Part shown: positions 34,449 to 44,003 of the stretch, piece after piece
Numbering within the stretch: the stretch's first letter is position 1
Layout: every line of letters begins with the position of its first letter
Assembly: GCF_003634825.1 (NCBI RefSeq)
Contig: NZ_RBXD01000001.1
Coordinates: 1,200,501 to 1,264,500 of the forward strand
Direction of reading: 5' to 3'
DNA length: 64,000 nucleotides
DNA from: Flavobacterium sp. 123
GTDB lineage: Bacteria > Bacteroidota > Bacteroidia > Flavobacteriales > Flavobacteriaceae
Notes under the pieces: generated by a model
What the model saw: the letters and a program-made list of their open reading frames with translations, nothing else
The model's database searches: none
Told to the model about the DNA's origin: nothing
Translations under genes and position numbers: made by a program

Positions 34449-34586
34449 AATTAGTGGTCAGTGAACAGAATTTAGTGATCAGTTCATGGTTTGTGTGTAA
34501 AACAAGACTGAAATCGATTTTTTTGAAGTAAAGCGGTACAATTTAAACGTCAACAAACTGAATACTAAAAACTGAACACTGCTTAC

Positions 34587-35240
34587 TTACTTTTCCCCTT
34601 CCCATTCGGAATAGAATTGCGCTAAAAAGCCTTCCATATAACGATGTCTTTGAATAGCAATTTCTTTACCAGATTCGGTATTCATTTTGTCTTTTAGCAA
34701 CAAAAGTTTTTCGTAAAAATGATTAATTGTTGGCGCTTCACTCTTTTTATATTCTTCTTTTGTCATTCTGGTATTTGGGGATATTGCAGGATTGTGCATT
34801 GCCCTATTCTTAAAACCTCCATAGTTAAACGCCCTAGCAATTCCTATGGCACCTATCGCGTCTAACCTATCTGCATCTTGAACAATATCTAATTCTATTG
34901 AAGAAAATTTTTGGTCGAAATTCCCGCCTTTGAACGAGATATTTTCAATAATATTAATGACATGAGTAATACTATTTTGATCTACATTTTCAGATTCTAA
35001 AAAAAGACGTGCTTTTTTAGGACCAATAGTTTCATCTCCATCATGAAATTTACTATCCGCAATATCATGAAGCAAAGCTCCAAGTTGTACCACTTTGATG
35101 TCACAGGTTTCATTTTGAGCAATCAACAACGCATTTTTGTATACTCTTTCTATATGAAACCAATCGTGTCCTCCTTCGGCATTTTCTAAATTTTGCTTAA
35201 CAAAAAGGATTGTCTTACTAATTAAATCTGGTTTGTTCAT
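34587..35240 (-). CDS. HD-domain phosphohydrolase
   Basis: A 217-residue metal-dependent phosphohydrolase. The HD-superfamily ligands are HDWFHIERVYKNA, LLHDIAD and QDADRLDAIGAIGIARAF. This layout matches the YedJ-like group, whose substrates are poorly known nucleotides. An upstream extension of 19 codons is open, but the ATG at 35240 (MNKPDLISKTI) fits the family better. Confidence 0.9.
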   Translation of the reverse strand: MNKPDLISKTILFVKQNLENAEGGHDWFHIERVYKNALLIAQNETCDIKVVQLGALLHDIADSKFHDGDETIGPKKARLFLESENVDQNSITHVINIIENISFKGGNFDQKFSSIELDIVQDADRLDAIGAIGIARAFNYGGFKNRAMHNPAISPNTRMTKEEYKKSEAPTINHFYEKLLLLKDKMNTESGKEIAIQRHRYMEGFLAQFYSEWEGEK

Positions 35241-35320
35241 TTTTGATGGATATAAAAAATGTTGAATTTTAAAGTTAATTGCTTCAAAATTCAACATTAA
35301 TAATTTAAAATTCAGAATAA

Positions 35321-36307
35321 TTAAATCTTAGCAGGCTCTACCCATTTGAAAATATAAGATTCTTCTGGAATAATTAAACGCTCTGAAATTTTAGCCATTC
35401 TAGCAGGCAAACGCATCAAATAATCACGTGCTTTTTCTGCTTCATCAGTCAAACCAGCAATTTTATCAATTTCCCATTTGTCAATTAATTTTTGCATAAT
35501 ATCAACATAATCAGTAGCCGTATAAACCCCTATTCTTTGTGCCGAATCTGAAAACTGTTCAAAAGCAGTACCTATTTTTTGTCCTGATTCTCTCAAGAAA
35601 TGTGCTGGCATAACAATTTTTTGTTTCATCATGTATTGAAAAGCAAGCATCATTTCGCTAGGGTCAACCTGAAAAATTCTGTTTACAAATTCACTATAAG
35701 CATGATGGTGGCGCATTTCGTCTCCAGCAATCATTTTACACATTTTTGCTAATTTATTATCCCCGTGTTTTTTTGCCAATTGAGAAACTCTATTGTGTGA
35801 AACATAGGTTGCTAATTCTTGGAAACTAGTGTAAACAAAGTTCTTATATGGATCTCTTCCTGTACCAATATCAAACCCATCATTGATAAGATGTTGTGTT
35901 GTCATTTCAACTTCGCGCATGTTTACTCTACCTGACAAATACAAATACTTGTTAAGCAAATCACCATGACGGTTTTCTTCACCAGTCCATTGACGAATCC
36001 ATTTTGACCAACCGTTTCGCTCTAAATTATCTATACCTTCCACTTCCATCAACCATGATTCGTATGTTGGCAAAGCTTCTTCTGTAATGGTGTCACCTAC
36101 CATAGCAACCCAAAAATCATAGGGTAAATCTTTAGCAATTTCTCTCAATTCTTTTACTTCCTCAAAAAAAGTATCACTTTCTGAATTAGGTAAAAAATCT
36201 GATGGTTGCCATATTTTTTCTACTGGGATTAGATACTGATCGACAAAACTGTCAACGTTTTTTTCCAAAAACTGCATTACTTCTAATCGAATGTTTTTTA
36301 TAGACAT
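35321..36307 (-). CDS. Acyl-[acyl-carrier-protein] desaturase
   Basis: A 328-residue soluble di-iron desaturase that places a double bond in ACP-bound fatty acids. The two iron-ligand helices carry EENRHGDLLNKY and GDEMRHHHAY, the paired (D/E)ExxH motifs. Length and flanking blocks (WMVAMVGDTITEEALPTYE-like region) are normal for the stearoyl-ACP desaturase family. It follows plsC by 12 bp on the same strand, a fitting membrane-lipid pair. Confidence 0.93.
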   Translation of the reverse strand: MSIKNIRLEVMQFLEKNVDSFVDQYLIPVEKIWQPSDFLPNSESDTFFEEVKELREIAKDLPYDFWVAMVGDTITEEALPTYESWLMEVEGIDNLERNGWSKWIRQWTGEENRHGDLLNKYLYLSGRVNMREVEMTTQHLINDGFDIGTGRDPYKNFVYTSFQELATYVSHNRVSQLAKKHGDNKLAKMCKMIAGDEMRHHHAYSEFVNRIFQVDPSEMMLAFQYMMKQKIVMPAHFLRESGQKIGTAFEQFSDSAQRIGVYTATDYVDIMQKLIDKWEIDKIAGLTDEAEKARDYLMRLPARMAKISERLIIPEESYIFKWVEPAKI

Positions 36308-36319
36308 TATGTATAAATA

Positions 36320-37054
36320 TTAAAATTTAATTCCTTTTACTACTTCGCTTTCCGTTTTCTCCATTAATTCAGCAAAACTAAATTCGCTTACTGCTAATGG
36401 TTTATGAATGGTAAAGGTAAGATGATTTCCTAAACCAAGAGGAAAAAAACCATATTTTACCATTTTCCAAGAATTATTTATGGTGATTGGAACCACATAA
36501 GCAGATGGGGCGTACTTACATAATATTTTCAAACCGCTTTGGGCAAATTCTTTTGGCTTCCCCGTTTTACTTCGTGTTCCTTCAGGGAAAATAACTGCCG
36601 AACGCGTATTTTTTTCAATATATTCAGACAATCCTTTGATTACTGGAATGGCTTGTTTTGGGTCTTTTCTATCAATAAGTACTGATCCTCCATGTCGCAA
36701 ATTGTAGGAAACACTTGGAATTCCTTTTCCTAATTCTATTTTACTTACAAACTTGCAATGAAATCGTCTCAAATACCAAATCATAGCTACAATATCATAC
36801 AAACTTTGATGGTTTGATACAAATATCAATGGAACGCCTTTTGGAATATCTTCTGTATTTTCAAATTTATAGGTAGTCCCTAATAAATTCGTACATCTCA
36901 ACAAAAAAAAGTTTAGATAATCCACACTTTTTTTATGTGCTTGGTATCCAAAAACATTGAAGCAAATCCACTGAATTGGATGAAAAACAACCAAAGTAAG
37001 ACCAAAACACAAATAATAAATTACCGATATGGGATACGAAATTAGTTTCTGCAT
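36320..37054 (-). CDS. plsC: 1-acyl-sn-glycerol-3-phosphate acyltransferase
   Basis: A 244-residue membrane enzyme that makes phosphatidic acid. The HX4D catalytic motif is in SNHQSLYD, and the second motif is FPEGTRSKTGKP. An N-terminal membrane span (SVIYYLCFGLTLVVF) anchors it. It is upstream of the acyl-ACP desaturase in one unit and divergent from rnpA. Confidence 0.94.
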   Translation of the reverse strand: MQKLISYPISVIYYLCFGLTLVVFHPIQWICFNVFGYQAHKKSVDYLNFFLLRCTNLLGTTYKFENTEDIPKGVPLIFVSNHQSLYDIVAMIWYLRRFHCKFVSKIELGKGIPSVSYNLRHGGSVLIDRKDPKQAIPVIKGLSEYIEKNTRSAVIFPEGTRSKTGKPKEFAQSGLKILCKYAPSAYVVPITINNSWKMVKYGFFPLGLGNHLTFTIHKPLAVSEFSFAELMEKTESEVVKGIKF

Positions 37055-37070
37055 GCTTTAAAATAAACCA

Positions 37071-37078
37071 CAAAAGTA
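37071..37078 (-). promoter_or_regulatory. Candidate -7 box of plsC
   Basis: The minus strand reads TACTTTTG, an exact TAnnTTTG match 16 bp before plsC. No clear -33 TTG is seen. Confidence 0.4.
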
Positions 37079-37138
37079 AGAAATATATTTGTAGCTATAT
37101 TTAAATCACAAACAATAAGTAGGTTTAGGGTTTAATTG

Positions 37139-37146
37139 TACCTTTG
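37139..37146 (+). promoter_or_regulatory. Candidate -7 box of rnpA
   Basis: TACCTTTG fits TAnnTTTG and lies 32 bp before rnpA. The -33 element is not evident. Confidence 0.4.
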
Positions 37147-37178
37147 TGGACTAAAATATTTGCCTTTTTTACAAAAAA

Positions 37179-37592
37179 ATGAATTTTACTTACACAAAAA
37201 ATGAAAAGCTGAAAAGCAAAACCACGATTGGATTATTGTTTTCTGAAGGGAAATCAGTGTCAAAATATCCTTTACGTTTGGTTTATCATGCAGGTGCTTT
37301 GGGTGATAATGAAAAAATGAAAATTGGTGTTTCGGTTTCAAAAAAATACTTCAAGAAAGCGGTTGACCGAAATTATTTTAAACGGGTTCTTAGAGAAACC
37401 TATCGATTAAACAAGCATTTGCTGAAAGACAATCTAGATCAGCCGTATGCTTTTATGTTTTTTTACCAAACTAAAGACCGATTGTCATACGAAGAAATCA
37501 ATACTAAAACGATTCAATTATTCGAGAAATTTTTAACACAAATCAATCCTGTTATTCTCGAAAACAAAGACAATTCTTCAGATTCTAAATAA
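37179..37592 (+). CDS. rnpA: Ribonuclease P protein component
   Basis: A 137-residue basic protein that assists the RNase P RNA in tRNA 5' maturation. The RNR-type signature is present in modified form, KKAVDRNYFKRVLRETYRLNK, preceded by the conserved VSVSKKYFKKA. rpmH, its usual neighbour in many bacteria, is not next to it. A C-terminal processing protease gene follows after 102 bp. Confidence 0.92.
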   Translation: MNFTYTKNEKLKSKTTIGLLFSEGKSVSKYPLRLVYHAGALGDNEKMKIGVSVSKKYFKKAVDRNYFKRVLRETYRLNKHLLKDNLDQPYAFMFFYQTKDRLSYEEINTKTIQLFEKFLTQINPVILENKDNSSDSK

Positions 37593-37694
37593 TTTTTTTA
37601 GATTATAAACTCCAAAATAAGTGTTTGTATTTAACATTTATTATTGGCTATTTATTGTTATTTTAGTACTCTAAACTAAGATATACCGCAATCC

Positions 37695-39332
37695 ATGACT
37701 TCCCTTTTCAAAAAAAAATATATAATTCCTATTGTAGCTTCTGCTTTTTTATATGTGGGTGTTAGTTTCAAAGATGATTTTTTTGAAATAGCTAAGCAAA
37801 TAGAAATTTTTACGACCTTATTTAAAGAAGTAAACAGAAACTATGTCGACGAAACTAATCCGGGCGAATTAATGGATAAAGCCATCAAAGGAATGTTAGC
37901 CAGCCTTGACCCTTATACCGTATATTTTAACGAGCAAGATGTTGTCAAATTTAAGATAAACAATACTGGAGAATACAATGGAATTGGCGCATTAATAACC
38001 CGAAAAGAAGACAAATTAATCATTAAGGAACCATATAAAAATTTTCCTGCCGATAAAGCGGGTCTTAAAGCTGGTGATGAAATTATTCAAGTTGGTGATA
38101 TTATTTTATCTGATTTCAAAGACGATGCTTCTCAATTATTCAAAGGTGTGAAAAACACTAAAATTGATGTTAAATACATTCGTCAAGGAAAAACCTATTC
38201 TACTCCAGTTATTCTTGATGAAATTGAAATCAAATCCGTTCCGTTTTTTGCAAAAATAGATGACAAAACGGGCTATATAGTTTTATCGCATTTTAGCAAA
38301 AAAGCATCATTAGAAACCAAAGAAGCTTTAGAGCAGTTAAAAAGAGAAGGTGCTGAGCGAATCATTTTAGACTTAAGAGATAATCCTGGTGGACTCCTAA
38401 ACGAAGCGGTTAATATTTGCAATTTGTTTGTGCCAAAAAACGAAATTATCGTAACCACAAAATCAAAAAATGACAAACACAACAACACTTATAAAACGAC
38501 CAGAGAACCTATAGATATCCAAATTCCATTAGTAATTATTGTCAATGGGAAAAGCGCTTCTGCTTCTGAAATTGTGTCTGGAGCTTTGCAAGATTTAGAT
38601 CGAGCGGTTGTTATTGGAAGTAGAAGTTATGGAAAAGGATTGGTTCAAAAACCAGTTGATTTGACTTACGGAACCCAATTAAAAGTAACTATTTCTCGCT
38701 ATTACACTCCTTCAGGCAGATGTATTCAGGCACTTGATTACAGCCATAAAGACAAAAATGGAATGGCAATAAAAACGGAAGAGAAAAATTACAATGCTTT
38801 CAAAACCCGAAAAGGAAGAACCGTATATGACGGCGGTGGTATTCAACCCGATATTGAACTCGAAGAATCTAAATCAAGCCCGATTGCAAATGCTTTAGTT
38901 AGAAATGATGGTATTTTTAATTATGTAACTTCATATTATTATAAAAATCCAACTCTTGGAAATCAAATTCCGAGTTTTTCTGATGCGGATTATGCCGATT
39001 TTAAACAGTTTTTAAAAACCCAAAAATTCTCCTTTGACACCGAAACTGAAATTGCATTGAAAAACACTTTGGCTGCAGCCAAAAAAGAAAAAATTGACGA
39101 AACTATTACAACAGAATACCAACAATTATTAACGGCACTTCAAAAAAGTGAAACCAATTTATTAGATAAAAACCAAAAAGAAATTAAAGGTTTAATTCTA
39201 GACGAAATCATCAAACGCTACCAATATCAAGAAGGATTGTATCAATATTACATTAAAAACAATTCAGAAATCAAAAAAGCTACCAGCGTTTTAAATTCTG
39301 AATTGGAGTATAAAGCTATTTTAAAAATGTGA
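37695..39332 (+). CDS. S41-family C-terminal processing protease
   Basis: A 545-residue periplasmic or membrane-anchored protease. An N-terminal hydrophobic signal/anchor (IIPIVASAFLYVGVSF) is followed by a PDZ domain at about residues 85-170 (GIGALITRKEDKLIIKEPY). The protease domain follows, with the catalytic Ser in NGKSASASEIVSGALQ and the Lys in GSRSYGKGLVQ. A long C-terminal helical extension of about 150 residues ends the protein. The stop overlaps the OmpA-like gene start (TGATG), so the two are coupled. Confidence 0.93.
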   Translation: MTSLFKKKYIIPIVASAFLYVGVSFKDDFFEIAKQIEIFTTLFKEVNRNYVDETNPGELMDKAIKGMLASLDPYTVYFNEQDVVKFKINNTGEYNGIGALITRKEDKLIIKEPYKNFPADKAGLKAGDEIIQVGDIILSDFKDDASQLFKGVKNTKIDVKYIRQGKTYSTPVILDEIEIKSVPFFAKIDDKTGYIVLSHFSKKASLETKEALEQLKREGAERIILDLRDNPGGLLNEAVNICNLFVPKNEIIVTTKSKNDKHNNTYKTTREPIDIQIPLVIIVNGKSASASEIVSGALQDLDRAVVIGSRSYGKGLVQKPVDLTYGTQLKVTISRYYTPSGRCIQALDYSHKDKNGMAIKTEEKNYNAFKTRKGRTVYDGGGIQPDIELEESKSSPIANALVRNDGIFNYVTSYYYKNPTLGNQIPSFSDADYADFKQFLKTQKFSFDTETEIALKNTLAAAKKEKIDETITTEYQQLLTALQKSETNLLDKNQKEIKGLILDEIIKRYQYQEGLYQYYIKNNSEIKKATSVLNSELEYKAILKM

Positions 39333-40138
39333 TGAAAAACTATTTTAAGATAATAGCCTTCTTGTTTTTCAGTGTAGTATCCCCACAAAAAAAACTTGCT
39401 CAAACGGTCTATTTTGAATTTGATAAATACACCTTAACATACGAACAGTCAAAGATTATAACAGATTTTATACAAAAAATAGACAGTTCAAAAATAGAAT
39501 CTATTGAAATTTATGGCTATTGCGATGATCGTGGTAAAAACGATTACAATTATACATTGTCCAAAAACCGAGTTGAAACGGTTGAAAAAATCATTACTTC
39601 AAACGGATTCAACAAGAATAAAATTATAATTATTGAAGGCAGAGGTAGGATAATTTTAAAGAAAGACACCGTACAAAACTTGAATAAAGTTCGATCTGAA
39701 AATAGACGTGTCGACTTAATCCTTCTAAATAAAAACACTTTAGGAAAAAACTGCTACAATTCATTTGAAAATAATATTGCAGTGGGGAATAGTATTTTTT
39801 TGGAAAACATCTTGTTTGAAATTGGAAGTAGTAAACTAAGTTTAAAATCCAAAAACGAATTAGATAAAATTGCAAAAGAGCTACAAAAACACCAAACAAT
39901 TGAATTTGAAATTAGAGGTCATGTTTGTTGCACCCCAAACTATTATACGGATGGAATTGACAAGGAAACTAAAGAAAGGAAACTTTCATTAAATAGAGCC
40001 AAAGCCGTTTATCGATACCTTCTTTTAAAAAATATAAACAAATCCAGAATGTCCTATAAAGGTTATGGCAACAAATCCCCTTTAGGAAAAGGAGAAGCAT
40101 TAGATAGGAGAGTAGAATTTTTTATTTCGAAAATATAA
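39332..40138 (+). CDS. Secreted protein with two OmpA-like domains
   Basis: A 268-residue exported protein consisting of a signal peptide (MKNYFKIIAFLFFSVV, cleaved near LAQ) and two successive OmpA C-terminal (peptidoglycan-binding) domains. Domain 1 runs from VYFEFDKYTLT to ENRRVDLILL, and domain 2 from ILFEIGSSKLS to LDRRVEFFIS. No beta-barrel or lipobox is present, which is unusual. The ATG at 39332 overlaps the protease stop; an in-frame GTG one codon earlier is also possible. Domain 2 has an extra Cys-Cys insertion (HVCCTPNYY). Confidence 0.87.
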   Translation: MKNYFKIIAFLFFSVVSPQKKLAQTVYFEFDKYTLTYEQSKIITDFIQKIDSSKIESIEIYGYCDDRGKNDYNYTLSKNRVETVEKIITSNGFNKNKIIIIEGRGRIILKKDTVQNLNKVRSENRRVDLILLNKNTLGKNCYNSFENNIAVGNSIFLENILFEIGSSKLSLKSKNELDKIAKELQKHQTIEFEIRGHVCCTPNYYTDGIDKETKERKLSLNRAKAVYRYLLLKNINKSRMSYKGYGNKSPLGKGEALDRRVEFFISKI

Positions 40139-40585
40139 TTATTCTCTCGTCATTTCAATATGTGGAATGTCATCTTCTAGATACATTTCGCTGGTTTGAA
40201 CAAATCCATGAGTTTCATAGAATTTTTTTAGATACAATTGCGCTCCAATAGTGATTTTGCTTTCGCCAAAATGCTGCTTAATAGCTGCAATAGACTCCCG
40301 CATTAAATCGTGTCCCCATTTTCTATCTCGGTAATTAGCATCCACAGTTACCCTACCGATGGAGGCATTTTCAAAACTGATTCCTGGCTTGAAAAGTCTT
40401 GTATAGGCAACTATTTTGCCTTCAAACTCACCAAAAAGATGAAGCGCCAGTTTGTCTTTACCGTCTAAATCTAGATAAACACAGTTCTGTTCTAAAACAA
40501 AAATTTCACTTCTCAATTTTAGTAAATCGTATAATTCATGTACCGAAAGAGCCTCAAAGGTCTTTATTTTCCATTCTAATGTCAT
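40139..40585 (-). CDS. elaA: ElaA-type GNAT acetyltransferase
   Basis: A 148-residue N-acetyltransferase fold protein of the ElaA group. Characteristic blocks are LYDLLKLRSEIFVLEQNCVY near the start, IGRVTVDANYRDRKWGHDLM (acetyl-CoA pyrophosphate loop) and FYETHGFVQTSEMYLEDDIPH at the end. The natural acceptor is unknown. Its stop codon abuts that of the OmpA-like gene with no base between. Confidence 0.92.
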   Translation of the reverse strand: MTLEWKIKTFEALSVHELYDLLKLRSEIFVLEQNCVYLDLDGKDKLALHLFGEFEGKIVAYTRLFKPGISFENASIGRVTVDANYRDRKWGHDLMRESIAAIKQHFGESKITIGAQLYLKKFYETHGFVQTSEMYLEDDIPHIEMTRE

Positions 40586-40602
40586 GCTTTTTTCTATCTA
40601 AA

Positions 40603-41577
40603 TTATCTTCTTTTAACGTGAAGAGACTTAATAATTGCTTCTAATTCCTGCATCAAATCCCTTTTGTCTTTTGAGGGAGAATAACAAAATCCTTCTAGCA
40701 CTAATAATCGGCTGTATGCTTTATCCACTATTACATAATTAATAAATGGCCCAGACATAAAATCATTTTTCAGCTCCCAGGTTCCTCTTGTTTCGTAAGC
40801 CTCTTTTCCATCTAATTTTATTTTTAGAAGATAAGGTGCATATCCTTCCTCAGTAATCATTGGAGTATTAGCTTCTGTTCCGTGAATATATTCCCCTATA
40901 GAATCTCTCATCTTTACTATTGAAGCAATTAAACTTGGGTCTTTTTTTAAATAATCCAAAGGCAATTGATAGATTAACAAACTCGTATTCCCACTTATAA
41001 TTTCTTTTTTCATCCAAATAAACTTGCTCTTATGAAGCATGTACTCATAGCCAGAGGGAACATTTAAGGAAATATGAAATTTGTTTGCAATTATCTTTGG
41101 GTTGAGCAACGATTGTTTTATAATACGTTGGGTTTCTGCTATTTCAGCATCGTGTATAATTTGAATTATTTTTGGGGTATTTTTTTCAAGAATAGCAATA
41201 ATTTCGGCACCCGTTTTTCCTGAAATATGAAACACATTTTGTGGAGATGCATATTCGTTTTTATGGATTTCAAATTTATTGATTGCGTCCTTTTTTACTA
41301 TAATAATGGCTCTGCTATCTGTAGCAAATCCTTCTAAAAGTTTAATTGGATATTGGTTTATAGTAAATAAAGGTTCTTCTTGAGGTAAGCCAACAACTGG
41401 CGCAGCAAACTTATTTCTGATACTATCTCCTATTTCTCCATTCCATAATTGATCATCAACAATAACTGAAATGGTATTTATTTTTCCAGTAGTTTGTCGA
41501 GGTGAGACATCATTTTTCTTTGTGCATGAAAAAAGCACTAAGGAAAATAGAAGGCATAAAAAATGGGTTTTATTCAT
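40603..41577 (-). CDS. DUF4837-family lipoprotein
   Basis: A 324-residue lipoprotein of the Bacteroidota-specific DUF4837 group. The lipobox VLFSC is at about residues 14-18. Conserved-looking blocks include TISVIVDDQLWNGEIGDSIR and the segment ending FINYVIVDKAYSRLLVLEGFCYSP. Function is unknown. It is downstream of the lytic transglycosylase gene on the same strand (48 bp), which may mean a shared role in the cell envelope. Confidence 0.85.
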   Translation of the reverse strand: MNKTHFLCLLFSLVLFSCTKKNDVSPRQTTGKINTISVIVDDQLWNGEIGDSIRNKFAAPVVGLPQEEPLFTINQYPIKLLEGFATDSRAIIIVKKDAINKFEIHKNEYASPQNVFHISGKTGAEIIAILEKNTPKIIQIIHDAEIAETQRIIKQSLLNPKIIANKFHISLNVPSGYEYMLHKSKFIWMKKEIISGNTSLLIYQLPLDYLKKDPSLIASIVKMRDSIGEYIHGTEANTPMITEEGYAPYLLKIKLDGKEAYETRGTWELKNDFMSGPFINYVIVDKAYSRLLVLEGFCYSPSKDKRDLMQELEAIIKSLHVKRR

Positions 41578-41625
41578 TATAATTCAATTATAAAATAAAA
41601 CCCAAATTTATAGAAGTTTATTGTA

Positions 41626-43644
41626 TTATCCGCTTATTTTAAGCTTCATTCCGGGTTTAAGTTCTTCCCCGCTAATATCATTCCATTTTTTTAAGTCTGA
41701 AATGGTCACGCCAGGATATTTTTTAGAAATACTATATAAAGAATCTCCTTTTTTAACATAGTATTCTGCTCCCTCTTTTTTAGATATTCCAGAAAAATCA
41801 CCTTTCTTCTTGAAAGTATCTGCAGTAGCTTTATTAGTATTGATTACTAGTTCATTTTTTGCAACAATCAAAGTGCTTCCTAACGCAATTGAATTATCAT
41901 TTAAATTATTCCATTGTTTTAATTCCGCCAAACTAGTTCCAAATTTTTTAGCAATGTTTCCAAGATTATCTCCTTTTAGAACTACATATTGAATGTCTTT
42001 TCGGTCTTGTTCTGGAGCAACCTCAACTTTATTTTCTGTACCTTTTTTAGCAACTTGAATAGGCGCACCTAATTGAATATTGTTATTGGATAGATTGTTC
42101 CATTCTTGGATTTCGGCTACAGTAACATTATATTTTTTAGCAATAGTACTTAAATTATCTCCTTTTTGAACCACATAAATAGAATCTTTCAGGATTGACT
42201 TTTTATCTTTTTCATCTGCTTGAGCCACACGCTGATTGTCATTAGCTGTTGTTGAAGCTGCAACATCTGATTTAATATCTTTAGTATTAGATGCTGATGC
42301 ATTTTCGTCATTGATGATTTTTAAATTTTTACCATACGCAACTGAATTGCCTTTCAGGTTATTCCATTTTTTCAAATCTATAACGCTTACATCATATTTA
42401 TTTGCAATAGTAGTAAGATTGTCGCCTCGTTTTACCCTATAGTATTTTGTTTTAGAAAGTACAACAGATTTGATATTTGGCATCGTATCTTTTGAAGCAA
42501 TTGCTTTTACAACCTGAAATGGCCTTTCTCTTTGGTCTAACTCATGTTGTGCATAAGCATAAATCTGATCTTCATTTGAAGTAAAAACAGCAATTTTATC
42601 TTGTGGTAATCTCAAATAATGACTTTGGTCTTTATAAAACGGAATTACATTTAGTTTATAAGATGGATTCAAAACTTGCAATTGAGCTACCGGAATATCT
42701 AATAAATCAGAAATCTGTTTAAAAGACATTTGCTTTTTAATCATTATGGTATCCGTAGCAAAATGTTTAACTAAAGCTCTGTCTGGTTTGATTCCGTGTT
42801 CTTTATGGTATTCATAAATATACATGGTTGCTAAAAAAGCAGGTACGTAGCCTTGCGTTTCTTGAGGAAGATTTTTTCTAATATTCCAATAATTTTGCTG
42901 TCCTCCAGAACGTCTTATTGCTTTAGCAACATTTCCAGGTCCTGAATTGTACGAGGCTAATACTAAATCCCAATCGCCAAATATCTTGTACATATTGGTC
43001 ATGTATTGCGCTGCGGCATCGCTGGCTTTTAATGGATCGCTTCGTTCATCAACATAAGAATCAATTTTTAATCCATACTGTTTTCCGGTTTGATACATAA
43101 ATTGCCAAAGTCCTGTTGCGCCAACTCTAGAAACAGCTCTTGGATTTAAAGCAGATTCTACAACGGCTAAATATTTTATTTCTAAAGGAACATTTTGTTT
43201 GGCAAGTGATTCTTCAAATAGTGGGAAATAATATTCAGAAATAGCCATTAATCGTTCAAATGATTTTTTTCTATTTTTCAAAAATGATTTGATGATGTTT
43301 TCTAACCCTTGGTTGTATTCAATATTGAAAGGAGATTTAGCATCCATTTCTTGAAGCCTAGCTTTTAATAATTCCGTAGGCAATTCATAATCTACTTTCT
43401 CGTCAATATTGATGGTTTTAATATCATTTTCCAAATCGCTAAACAAATCTAAATTTGTCAATTCCTTCATCCACAAACTATCAACACAAGAAGCCATGTC
43501 GTCTTTTATGAAAGTCATCTTAATGGAGTCTAGATAGGATGTTTTTGACTCTACTTTTGAATTCCATTTTTCAGTGATTCCTTGCGAAAACATAGTGATG
43601 GAAAAAAGTAGAAAAAACGATATGGTGGTATTTTTTATATTCAT
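41626..43644 (-). CDS. MltD-like lytic transglycosylase with four LysM domains
   Basis: A 672-residue exported peptidoglycan-cleaving enzyme. It has a signal peptide (MNIKNTTISFFLLFSITMFS). The SLT domain at about residues 155-270 has the catalytic Glu in VESALNPRAVSRVGATGLWQF and LASYNSGPGNV. It is followed by four LysM peptidoglycan-binding repeats, each with a GDNL or GDSL core and a WNN or WND motif, separated by low-complexity linkers. Family members cut glycan strands during growth. A TAAGTTTG box (43695-43702, minus) may be its -7 element. Confidence 0.93.
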   Translation of the reverse strand: MNIKNTTISFFLLFSITMFSQGITEKWNSKVESKTSYLDSIKMTFIKDDMASCVDSLWMKELTNLDLFSDLENDIKTINIDEKVDYELPTELLKARLQEMDAKSPFNIEYNQGLENIIKSFLKNRKKSFERLMAISEYYFPLFEESLAKQNVPLEIKYLAVVESALNPRAVSRVGATGLWQFMYQTGKQYGLKIDSYVDERSDPLKASDAAAQYMTNMYKIFGDWDLVLASYNSGPGNVAKAIRRSGGQQNYWNIRKNLPQETQGYVPAFLATMYIYEYHKEHGIKPDRALVKHFATDTIMIKKQMSFKQISDLLDIPVAQLQVLNPSYKLNVIPFYKDQSHYLRLPQDKIAVFTSNEDQIYAYAQHELDQRERPFQVVKAIASKDTMPNIKSVVLSKTKYYRVKRGDNLTTIANKYDVSVIDLKKWNNLKGNSVAYGKNLKIINDENASASNTKDIKSDVAASTTANDNQRVAQADEKDKKSILKDSIYVVQKGDNLSTIAKKYNVTVAEIQEWNNLSNNNIQLGAPIQVAKKGTENKVEVAPEQDRKDIQYVVLKGDNLGNIAKKFGTSLAELKQWNNLNDNSIALGSTLIVAKNELVINTNKATADTFKKKGDFSGISKKEGAEYYVKKGDSLYSISKKYPGVTISDLKKWNDISGEELKPGMKLKISG

Positions 43645-44003
43645 ATTTATAGGATCAACAGACTAAAATTCAAATGATTATAAATTCATTTTTACAAACT
43701 TAATAGGTTATAACTAAAAAACCCTTTAAATATTGTTAAAAAATCAAAATTAGCCTCTTTTTTGATGAAATTTGGCTAATTCTACACTAAAATTAGCCTT
43801 AAAAACACATAACTGTAATAATTTCAGCTATAAATTTGTTTCACAGAATTTATTTTTTTCCCTTATAAAAGAGAAAACCTTAGAGATAAAATAAAATATC
43901 TCTAAGGTCTTTATTTTTTTAAATCTGCTATAAATACAGACCAAAAATTTTCATTCGAGAGTCATTTTCAGACACTGAATAAAGTTATATTTAACTCAGA
44001 GGA
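43645..44003. other. 359-bp intergenic region between pgk and the LysM transglycosylase
   Basis: No ORF of credible size is present. It holds a candidate promoter box for the transglycosylase (43695-43702) and the pgk terminator hairpin (43877-43908). The rest is AT-rich with short repeats, and I see no RNA gene in it. Confidence 0.6.
43877..43908 (-). terminator. Terminator hairpin downstream of pgk
   Basis: A perfect 12-bp inverted repeat (ACCTTAGAGATA at 43877-43888, TATCTCTAAGGT at 43897-43908) has an 8-nt loop. Read on the minus strand it is followed by TTTCTCTTTTAT. The plus strand also shows a T run, so it may be bidirectional. Confidence 0.75.

Noticed and set aside
34449..34586. Related short words (CAGTGAACAG, GATCAGTT, ACTGAATACT, CTGAACACTG) between convergent genes, suggesting a terminator or repeat
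   Set aside because: They do not form one good hairpin followed by a T run, and the matches are short and scattered.
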